This document shows positions 19,188-26,485 of a DNA stretch of 64,000 nucleotides, in pieces. Numbering within the stretch: the first letter of the stretch is position 1; each line of letters begins with the position of its first letter. Source of the stretch: Pseudomonadota bacterium (GTDB lineage Bacteria > Myxococcota_A > Polyangia > Haliangiales > Haliangiaceae); assembly GCA_022360315.1 (NCBI GenBank), contig JAKSDA010000065.1, positions 1 through 64,000 of the forward strand, read 5' to 3'. A program made the position numbers and the translations under genes. Under the pieces are notes generated by a model. It worked only from the letters and a program-made list of their open reading frames with translations. It made no database searches and was not told where the DNA came from.

Positions 19188-21953
19188 TCACGGTGCGGTT
19201 GTGCTGTTACACGGCGATGTGGATGTATGCAGGGGGTCGTTTCTGCCGGGGACCCTGTACTCGATGTAGCGACTATCGGGTGCGCGGTCGAATGTTTCGT
19301 CGTTGAGAAAGAGAAGCCGCAATCGGGCCGGCTCGTGCTTTTGTTCGTACCTGCAATAGGATAAGTAGTCCAGCGGAATCTCGAGCTCTGCCCGGGTGAG
19401 ATCGGTTGTCGGCGCAAAATCGATGAGATCGATCAGCTCGGTGCTAAAATCGCGGCTTTTCTGGGTGAATAGCGATCTCCCAAAGATCATCCGGTCGCTT
19501 CCAACATCGATATAATGGTACCCAGTGTTGATGTCTTCATCTATATCGATAAAAATAATTGTCCGCGAAAATAGATAGCTGGGTGAACCGTCGAGGTTAA
19601 AAGGGTTGCGCGACGTGAAGTAGATATAAAGAGATTCGCTGTCGCTGGTGAGCTTGATCTGGCCCCAGTCGGGTCCGGACGAATCGGCGGTATCGGTCGC
19701 GTCCTGGTATATCAGCGGGACATCGACCCAGTCGGCGAATTCGCCATCGATGGTTATCTTCGCTGGTTCCAGCGTGGTCGCGCTCAGGGTAATCTGGTTC
19801 TTCTCCTCGTTGCCCGCCGAGTCAAACGCGCGAATACACAAATAATAGGTAGCCCCGCCGACCAGCCCGGTCACCGTGGCTTGATAGGGAAATACATGGG
19901 GCCCAAACCCGGTGCCGTAGCGGTGACCGATGGCCGGGCGTAAAACCGTGCGTATGGCCGTAGACAGGTCTGGGTCGGTTGTGAAATCGAACGGTTGCTC
20001 GCTCAGGTACAGCGCGTAGCCGACCCGGTTGAAGTCAAGCGCCACGTCCCAATGCACTGTTAATGACTTGAAACCCGGCACCACCTCCCGAATGCCCGGA
20101 CGCGGATCGGGCGCTGTGGGAACGATACGACCGTGGTGGTTGTTTCTGTTGTACACGCTGGTCCAGGTCGGCGGAGCGGTGTCGGTGGTGTCGGCATAGT
20201 CGAGTACAAATGTGTTGGCCAGGTCGATCTCCGCATTGGTCAAGTAATGGCGAAAACCAGCCAGTTTTTGCGCCTGGTGGATATCCTCGAGCAATGAGTC
20301 GAAGCCGAGGTCGGACTCGGCGACCAGCGTCGCCGGATCCATGGTCCCGGCCGGCCCCTCGGCATAACCGAGCGATACCACGCGGAAACCGTCGGGTCGG
20401 TTGGCCTCGGCCATGAGTTTGGGAACCACGTTGTACTTGTTATCGGGGAAGTAATACTCGTTCCATTGCTCGAACTCACTCGAATTGAGGCGGTAGCTCT
20501 CGAACAATACCAGATCGATATATGGTCGCGTGGTAATCTGGTAATGCAATCCGCTCGGGTCGAAATAAAAAAAACCCCGGTTTTGTAGAAGGACAGCGCG
20601 GGGATAAGTTTCGCGCAGCCGCTTGATGAAATCGCGAAATCCGGGTCCGGTCCACTCGTATTCGGATTGATTGAGGCTGTTCCCGTCGGTGTAGCTGTTG
20701 GGGGCAGCGGTGTCCACAGTGTCGAGGAAGAGTCCGTCGCAGGCATAACCACGGCCGTAAAAGGGAGTGAGTAGCTCGCGGATTCCCGGCACCCCATCAT
20801 CGCTGTCGAAGCGCATTTCGTCGAGAGTATCAAACCACTCGGGGTCGCCGGCGTTGACAAAGCAGCCGCCGAAGATGCTGTTTCGATCCGGCTTGCCGTC
20901 GCCAATCCCATTGGCCGCGCGATCGATCGAATTGTCGTCGAGATACCAGGACGCATATCCAGTTCCTCCGTTGGACGGCAAACCCAGTGGATCGATGCCA
21001 AAGAGTGGTTCACCGTCGGCGTTCGGCCCCCGGGGGTCCCTGCGCGGCCCGGTGCCGTCGCCGACAAAGCGCGGATCCCGGGCCATCTCTTCCGCGGTCT
21101 TGTGCACAGTCCGAAGATCTTCTCCAATCGAGAGATAACAGAGTACGATCACATCGTCGCGCGGATCGTCGGGATCGACGCCGTCCTGGATGGTGCGAAT
21201 GTTCTCGGGCGTCACATAGCCGGCCCATGGATGGATGATGACCAGATCGTGCTTTTGAGCCGTCGAAATGACCTGGGGTTCGAAACTGCCATAATGGACC
21301 ATCGGCCGTTCAACTCGCCGCGCTGCCACCCGTAGGTTGTCGCGTGGCGGCACGCTGACAGTGCTCGAAAGCCCTGGTCGCCCGGCGTCCCAGGGCGTTA
21401 CCTTGAACAGCGCCAGCTCCCGATTGCGAAAGCCCAAATCCAGCGAATCCCATGAAAATACGCTCTCCACGCCCTCAAACGAAGATGGCAGTCCGATGAG
21501 CATGTCAGCTGGAACCGTGGCCCGGCTCCAGGTCCGCCCGCCATCCAGTGAATATTCAGCCTCGAGGTCCACTGGATGAGACTCGGGATCGTACACGGTT
21601 ACCCGTATCGTCACCGATCCCGACACTTCGGTGGGAAAAACGATCGCTGTCGTCACACTGTTTCCAGCTCCCGGCAGAATTCCTGTGTCGGGTCCAGGCG
21701 CCATGCTTGCATCGGGCCAGCCCAGCCCGCCCGCATCGGGCAGCTCCGATGACTCTGCATCGAGCATCGACCCCGACATCGCATCCGGCTCTTCGCTGTG
21801 TTGATAACCGTTACAGCTGGACAACCCCAGTGCCAGGACGCACGTGACTATCTTTGTCGCGATCGCTGATCTCCACCGAGAGCCCCGGAAACGGCCGGAC
21901 TCCAGGCCGGCTCGGCGGTTGGCCTCGCAACAGAAACGCCTTGTCTGATCCAC
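19188..21953 (-). CDS. Secreted lipoprotein, GH114-type (endo-alpha-1,4-polygalactosaminidase-like) with FN3 and CBM9-like domains
   Basis: About 921 residues from a GTG at 21953; the frame is open to 22055, but all possible starts lie inside repeated DNA. A lipobox (LALGLSSC) occurs about 46 residues in. The catalytic region (about residues 210-590) resembles GH114/TM1410-type TIM barrels: MVHYGSFEPQVISTAQKHDL, then VIVLCYLSIGEDLR, GYACDGLFLDTVDTA and PYIDLVLFESYRLN. An FN3-like domain (about 595-725) and a C-terminal CBM9/DOMON-like sandwich (from KITIDGEFADW, about 733-890) follow. It is predicted to hydrolyse galactosamine-containing polysaccharide at the cell surface, from family knowledge. 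Confidence 0.8.
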   Translation of the reverse strand: MDQTRRFCCEANRRAGLESGRFRGSRWRSAIATKIVTCVLALGLSSCNGYQHSEEPDAMSGSMLDAESSELPDAGGLGWPDASMAPGPDTGILPGAGNSVTTAIVFPTEVSGSVTIRVTVYDPESHPVDLEAEYSLDGGRTWSRATVPADMLIGLPSSFEGVESVFSWDSLDLGFRNRELALFKVTPWDAGRPGLSSTVSVPPRDNLRVAARRVERPMVHYGSFEPQVISTAQKHDLVIIHPWAGYVTPENIRTIQDGVDPDDPRDDVIVLCYLSIGEDLRTVHKTAEEMARDPRFVGDGTGPRRDPRGPNADGEPLFGIDPLGLPSNGGTGYASWYLDDNSIDRAANGIGDGKPDRNSIFGGCFVNAGDPEWFDTLDEMRFDSDDGVPGIRELLTPFYGRGYACDGLFLDTVDTAAPNSYTDGNSLNQSEYEWTGPGFRDFIKRLRETYPRAVLLQNRGFFYFDPSGLHYQITTRPYIDLVLFESYRLNSSEFEQWNEYYFPDNKYNVVPKLMAEANRPDGFRVVSLGYAEGPAGTMDPATLVAESDLGFDSLLEDIHQAQKLAGFRHYLTNAEIDLANTFVLDYADTTDTAPPTWTSVYNRNNHHGRIVPTAPDPRPGIREVVPGFKSLTVHWDVALDFNRVGYALYLSEQPFDFTTDPDLSTAIRTVLRPAIGHRYGTGFGPHVFPYQATVTGLVGGATYYLCIRAFDSAGNEEKNQITLSATTLEPAKITIDGEFADWVDVPLIYQDATDTADSSGPDWGQIKLTSDSESLYIYFTSRNPFNLDGSPSYLFSRTIIFIDIDEDINTGYHYIDVGSDRMIFGRSLFTQKSRDFSTELIDLIDFAPTTDLTRAELEIPLDYLSYCRYEQKHEPARLRLLFLNDETFDRAPDSRYIEYRVPGRNDPLHTSTSPCNSTTAP

Positions 21954-21972
21954 AACGAATGAGTTTCTGCTC
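21881..21972 (+). repeat. Palindromic repeat family B, copy overlapping the GH114 gene start
   Basis: The sequence begins AGCCCCGGAAACGGCCGGAC, continues GGTTGGCCTCGCAACAGAAA, and ends AACGAATGAGTTTCTGCTC. It aligns along its length with 53757-53844 and with the reverse complement of 24914-25008. The outer CAGAAAC / GTTTCTG arms can pair. It supplies the DNA that encodes the first residues of the GH114-type protein, including the candidate GTG start. Confidence 0.7.
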
Positions 21973-21974
21973 AC

Positions 21975-22148
21975 CCCTACTTGATTAGACCTGTTTCGCA
22001 TCAGAATGGCTGCGGTGGCCATCTGCTGCGTTGTTTCTGCGCTTCCGGTGCTCATTTATTTCAATAAACTGCGCTCCGGTTCTCGAAACGCCTTGCAGCT
22101 GGCCATCCTCGCTCATTCTGGCACTGAAACATTCCTAATCAAGTAGGG
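21975..22148. mobile_element. MITE-like element with 14-bp perfect inverted ends
   Basis: CCCTACTTGATTAG at 21975-21988 and its exact reverse complement CTAATCAAGTAGGG at 22135-22148 bound a 174-bp block with no complete gene. No clear target-site duplication is visible. It lies directly next to repeat B and upstream of the GH114-type gene, whose open frame runs through part of it. Confidence 0.6.
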
Positions 22149-22395
22149 TTAATCGGTCATATCCACCATATCCTGATGCCGTAGCAACGAGTCAGCTGAT
22201 AGAACCCGCCGCCGCGACACGTCGATCAGCGGAATCCCGGTGTAATCGCTCCTTCCGTGGGTGATTTCTTGTTAAGAATTTTTCTTATTTCGAATATACC
22301 GAGCAATCGTTTGCGCCTGGACCCAGTTGGCGTACTCTTCAGGGCGCTGGCAGAAAGCCGGCCGGAGTTTAGCTCGCATCCAGAAAGACATCGCG
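22149..22395. other. Intergenic segment upstream of pseudokinase gene
   Basis: A moderately AT-rich segment (for example TTAAGAATTTTTCTTATTTC near 22272) that probably holds the promoter of the kinase-like gene. No gene is seen here. Confidence 0.4.
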
Positions 22396-23343
22396 ATGCC
22401 GGTCTTTGACCAGTACGCTCTCACCCGCGAAGATCTCACACGGCTGGAATGCGCACCGCGGCGGTTCGAGGCGCTAAAAGACTATCCGCGCCTGGGTCGG
22501 TACACCCTGGTGGAGCAGATCGCTTGCCAGCCACCGGACGAGTGCTTTCGCGCGTTCCCGCACGGGCGCGCTGGCTCTGCTGCTCCCGAGTTCTTGCGGG
22601 TGTTTCCCCGCAATCTTCTCAGTCTAGCAATGGCGCAGTGGCTCCGGGTCTACGCCGATGTGCGCGAATCGGAAATCGAGCGGATCTTCGAGCTGGGCAT
22701 CCTGGACCGACGCTGCTTGATCGCCTCGGAGTACATTTACGGCGCCAATATCGCGGACATTGCCCGAACCGGATCCGAGTCGAAATCGATCGTACCGTGG
22801 CCGCTCGCTCTCGCCTTGTTCTGCGCGACTCTCTCCCGATTGGTCAGACTACACGCACACGGACTGTGTCATGGCCATCTCACCACCCGTTCCATCCGTC
22901 TCACCATCGAGGGCGAAGTGTGGCTCTGTCGTGGTCTGCCGCATTCGCTGCGCCAACTCGCTACCTCGCCACCGACCCATCCGGTGCCGCTTTCGCCCAT
23001 AGTGCGCGCCCGTGATATCGTCTCTCTGGGACGGGTCATACTTCCCCTGGCTGCCGGGAGCCGTGCCCAGCAAGTGAGAGAACTCTTCACCGGCGACGAT
23101 GTCCAGGGGTTCGCCGTGCTGTCGGATCTGATCATCGAGCAGCGGCCAGAACTCGCCGATCTTGCGGTCGCAGCGCTGCGGCCGGTGAATGACGCGCACC
23201 GCGAACTCACCGCGAGTCACGCCGATGAGCTGACCCAGCGCGCCATGGAATATGTCTCCCAGGGCGACGTGCGACAACTGATGGAGGCGGTTGCGCGCAG
23301 CTCGCCCGACTACCATCAGCAGCACGGCGATCTTCGCACGTAG
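22396..23343 (+). CDS. Protein-kinase-like pseudokinase
   Basis: About 315 residues from the ATG at 22396; an upstream in-frame start at 22327 is possible. The protein follows a small kinase C-lobe pattern: helix RLVRLHAHGLCHGHLTTRSI (like the H-x-D-L-x-x-x-N catalytic loop) followed by IRLTIEGEVWLC. The catalytic Asp is His, the loop Asn is Ser, and where D-F-G should be there is C-R-G. No glycine-rich loop is clear. It is probably a pseudokinase acting as a scaffold or regulator. There is no membrane segment and it stands alone between two unrelated genes. Confidence 0.65.
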   Translation: MPVFDQYALTREDLTRLECAPRRFEALKDYPRLGRYTLVEQIACQPPDECFRAFPHGRAGSAAPEFLRVFPRNLLSLAMAQWLRVYADVRESEIERIFELGILDRRCLIASEYIYGANIADIARTGSESKSIVPWPLALALFCATLSRLVRLHAHGLCHGHLTTRSIRLTIEGEVWLCRGLPHSLRQLATSPPTHPVPLSPIVRARDIVSLGRVILPLAAGSRAQQVRELFTGDDVQGFAVLSDLIIEQRPELADLAVAALRPVNDAHRELTASHADELTQRAMEYVSQGDVRQLMEAVARSSPDYHQQHGDLRT

Positions 23344-23581
23344 CGCCGCACCATCTATCCCGACCCGGCTACCCTGGTCCGGACGCGGGTGCTGCTCGAC
23401 AGGGTCGACCACCAGACCAGGACGGGATTTTTCCCGAACGCTGCTAGACCTGGACGGCTACTTGAGTGTGGGAGCATTTTACCAAACTCAACAGGTAGAC
23501 GTGGGCGATAATTTCAGGTAACCATCCCGGCCCCAATAGCAGAACAGGGCCGATACAGGCGACCGGCCACTCGGAGGAAAT

Positions 23582-24724
23582 ATGCAACGAACTGGTTCTA
23601 CAGGATTCTTGGCAATTGCCGCGGTTTTTTGGGCAGGCTGCGCAGGCGCACAGGAGTCGGCTGTCAAGTCGGCGACATCGCAGCCGGCAACGGCGCAGAT
23701 GCAGAAAACTACCCTCGCGAGCGACGTCAAGCCGATTCCCGACGGGTTTTTTACCCTCACGCCGGGGCTCACGGTGCACGATGTAGCAGCGGCGATCGCG
23801 TTCTACACCGACGTGTTTGGCGCCGAGAAGCGATTCACACTGAACAGCCCGGACGGTGCGATGATCATGCACGCCGAGCTCAAAATCGGTGACTCGATTC
23901 TCATGCTCGGACCCGAATCGCCGGCCATGGGCTCCAAATCGCCAAAAACCCTGGGTAGCAGCCCGGCCGCGCTCCACTACTATGTCCCGGATGTCGACGC
24001 GGCGGTCAAGCGAGCCACAGCTGCCGGTGCCAGGTTGGTCATGCCGGTGGCCGATATGTTCTGGGGCGATCGATACGGCCATATCGTCGATCCGTTTGGT
24101 CATGAGTGGGGTATTGCGACCCACAGGGAAGAGCTCACCGAGCCGGAGATCGCCCAGCGCGGCGCAGCGTGGCTCAAAGCGATGGCGGCCGGGGATGCGG
24201 CCAATCTGAAATTCGAGCCCGGCAAACCGGCCGCGAGCTTCAAGCGAGAAGGCTTTCACACGCTGACCCCGGTCATCAGGGTCAAGGATGCCGGAGCAGC
24301 GATCGAGTTCTACAAGGCCGCACTCGGCGCCGAGGAGCTCAATCGCATGCCGATGCCAGATGGTCGCATCATGCACGCCGAGATCAAAATCGGTGACTCG
24401 GTCCTCATGATCAGTGACGAGATGCCAGAATACGGTTCCAAGTCCCCGGTGACACTGGGCGGGACGCCGTTTGCCCTCATGGTGTACGTCGACGATGTCG
24501 ACACTGCGTTCGCCCTTGCGGTCAAGGCGGGTGCCAAAGCCAAACAGCCGGTCATGGATCAATTCTGGGGTGACCGATATGGAGAAATCGAGGATCCGTC
24601 GGGTCACCGCTGGGGTCTGGCCACGCACAAAGAAAACCTGACTCCCGATCAGATTAGCGAGCGCATGAAAAAGCAGTATGCTGGCCCCCAGGGTGAGCAC
24701 AAACCCGGCGAACATCAAAAGTAG
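23582..24724 (+). CDS. Lipoprotein with two VOC (glyoxalase-like) domains
   Basis: 380 residues with an excellent ribosome site (GGAGG seven bases upstream) and a lipoprotein signal ending FWAGC. Two PhnB-like VOC domains, about residues 54-175 and 215-345, are clearly duplicates of each other: each contains A-I-x-F-Y-x-x-x-x-G-A-E, M-H-A-E-L/I-K-I-G-D-S and F-W-G-D-R-Y-G-x-I-x-D-P. VOC domains bind metals and act on varied small substrates; the substrate is unknown. An envelope-anchored double VOC protein is uncommon. It is probably monocistronic. Confidence 0.88.
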   Translation: MQRTGSTGFLAIAAVFWAGCAGAQESAVKSATSQPATAQMQKTTLASDVKPIPDGFFTLTPGLTVHDVAAAIAFYTDVFGAEKRFTLNSPDGAMIMHAELKIGDSILMLGPESPAMGSKSPKTLGSSPAALHYYVPDVDAAVKRATAAGARLVMPVADMFWGDRYGHIVDPFGHEWGIATHREELTEPEIAQRGAAWLKAMAAGDAANLKFEPGKPAASFKREGFHTLTPVIRVKDAGAAIEFYKAALGAEELNRMPMPDGRIMHAEIKIGDSVLMISDEMPEYGSKSPVTLGGTPFALMVYVDDVDTAFALAVKAGAKAKQPVMDQFWGDRYGEIEDPSGHRWGLATHKENLTPDQISERMKKQYAGPQGEHKPGEHQK

Positions 24725-24748
24725 TTCAGCTAACTACAAGCTAAGTAC

Positions 24749-24913
24749 TAAGAGCCGGTCCAAAAACTCTCCGCGTCGCCAGAGCGCTGATCCATCACCG
24801 CCAGCGGGCTTGCTCGTCGGTCAAATGCACCCAGTATTATCCACTCCTCGCGCACCCACTGGCGGCGCGCCTCGCCGCTCTGGCTCGGTCCGAGGTTTTT
24901 GGACCAGCTCTAA
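24749..24913 (+). mobile_element. MITE-like repeat family A, full copy
   Basis: The left end TAAGAGCCGGTCCAAAAACT and right end TTTTTGGACCAGCTCTAA are inverted repeats around a 165-bp unit also found at 1-141, 51758-51921 and (inverted, truncated) 53846-53957. It has no transposase, so any movement would need an enzyme encoded elsewhere. It abuts a family B repeat on its right side. Confidence 0.85.
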
Positions 24914-25008
24914 ACAGAAACGCATTCGCTGTCGATCAAATAAGGCGTTTCTGTGCAAGGCCAACCGCCGATCCGGCCAGGACTCCGGCCGTCCGCGGCC
25001 TTGCCCAA
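24914..25008 (-). repeat. Palindromic repeat family B, copy joined to family A
   Basis: AACAGAAACGCATTCGCTGT through AAGGCGTTTCTGTGCAAGG and on to GGCCTTGCCC is the reverse complement of the family B unit. It follows the family A element with no gap. Read in reverse, the order B then A is the same as at 53757-53957. Confidence 0.75.
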
Positions 25009-25229
25009 AATGATAGCCCGAACGCAAATACAGCTCCCCGCAACCATTATGCCCGGCCAGCCGCCGATGGCTGCGGTCGCGAATTCTCCAGTAATCGGGT
25101 CTCGCCGCGAGATACGCAAAGATCTCGTGTATTACCGGGCGTTCTTTGCTGTCCCGTGATGGGATGTTGTGGGCGGCTTGTGGTTGCTGTTTCAAAGCTC
25201 GTGCGACAATAGCCGATCCGCGCTAATGA

Positions 25230-26483
25230 ATGACGGATCGGTCCATGGAAGCCGCTGGTAGTCAGACGCGGGGGTTGAACCCAAAACACTCACCGCGACG
25301 CCTCGCCGTTGTGGTTACAGCCGCGGCGTTCGCGGTGCTTTCAACAGCTTGCCGAGAAACCTCTCGGCCCGGGGCTGAACCGAGCGAACACCGTGCACTC
25401 CACTTTCCCACGCCCTCTGCCGCCGGCCAACCCGCGTCGGTCGCGTCGCGGTCAAGGCCGCGATTTCTCGTGGTGAGCAGCTATCACCCCGAGTACCTGT
25501 GGTCACAAGACACCAGCCGGGGGTTTGTCGCGGCGATGAAGGAGCTGGGTTATTTTGCCAGCAGGGCGCACGTGGCCGAGTTCACTGGCAATGACCGGGT
25601 GGAAACGCCCTGGGCAGAGGTCCGAAAGCTGTGGATGGACACCAAGCGCCATCCAGACCAGAACAGCATTGCGGGCGCTGTGAACACGGCTCGCGCTGTT
25701 GTGGACGAATACAAACCGACCATCATCCTGCTCGGTGATGACAATGCAGCCAACTTCATAGGCAATCTGTATCTGGATACCGACGTGCCGATCGTGTTTT
25801 GGGGCATGAACGGTTTGCCCGGGAAATACGGTCTCATCGACTCTCCCCGACGTCCTGGACACAACGTCACCGGAGTCTACCAGGCCGGCTATCTCGAGGA
25901 GTGCATCGCATTTTTGAAAAAGATAGCGCCTCGCATCGAGACTCTGGCCGTGCTCTCAGATGATTCGCCGACCGGGCGGTCCAAGGTCAAAGCCCTCGAG
26001 TCGCTGTCTGAACGCCGTCGGATTCCGGTCGAGGTCGTGGGCACTGTGGTGACCAACTCGGCCCCACAATGGCGATCCGGGGCCAGGCGATTGGCCGACC
26101 GTGCAGACGCGTTTTTTGTCCTCAATCACAACACTCTGCACGACCAGCGGGGCAAACCGGTCGATCCCCTGAAGCTCGGCGCGTGGTATTTGCGCAACAT
26201 ACGGAAGCCCGATTGTGGTCACGAACGGCAGTTCGCCATCGAGGGCATTCTGGCAACCGCCGATGACTCGGGTTTTTATCAGGCCTACGAGGCAGTGCAC
26301 ATCGCCCACAAGATTCTCGACACCGGTGCCGATCCCGGTCTGATACCGGTCCGCGCGCCGCGGCGGGGCCCGCTGATCGCAAACCGCTATCGGGCTCGGA
26401 TGCTCGGCATCGAGCTCACCGAGGAGATGGGTATCGAAGAGTACATCGACACCGCTCTGGCCCTGGACAGATACCCCGAGTAG
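25230..26483 (+). CDS. ABC-type substrate-binding-like lipoprotein
   Basis: 417 residues with a lipoprotein signal (VVVTAAAFAVLSTAC). The mature protein resembles the ABC_sub_bind (PF04392-type) family: RFLVVSSYHPEYLWSQDTSR, then PTIILLGDDNAANFIGNLY, VPIVFWGMNGLPGKYG and FAIEGILATADDSGFYQAYE. Such proteins often act as sensing partners for histidine kinases rather than for transporters; no permease genes are nearby, and a histidine kinase gene begins two bases after its stop codon. It is therefore probably the ligand-binding part of the signalling cluster, though the ligand is unknown. Confidence 0.85.
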   Translation: MTDRSMEAAGSQTRGLNPKHSPRRLAVVVTAAAFAVLSTACRETSRPGAEPSEHRALHFPTPSAAGQPASVASRSRPRFLVVSSYHPEYLWSQDTSRGFVAAMKELGYFASRAHVAEFTGNDRVETPWAEVRKLWMDTKRHPDQNSIAGAVNTARAVVDEYKPTIILLGDDNAANFIGNLYLDTDVPIVFWGMNGLPGKYGLIDSPRRPGHNVTGVYQAGYLEECIAFLKKIAPRIETLAVLSDDSPTGRSKVKALESLSERRRIPVEVVGTVVTNSAPQWRSGARRLADRADAFFVLNHNTLHDQRGKPVDPLKLGAWYLRNIRKPDCGHERQFAIEGILATADDSGFYQAYEAVHIAHKILDTGADPGLIPVRAPRRGPLIANRYRARMLGIELTEEMGIEEYIDTALALDRYPE

Positions 26484-26485
26484 AT

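Noticed and set aside
23444..24718. A 424-codon open frame on the minus strand across the VOC gene
   Set aside because: It is the antisense shadow of the VOC lipoprotein, with no ribosome site and composition that follows the other strand.
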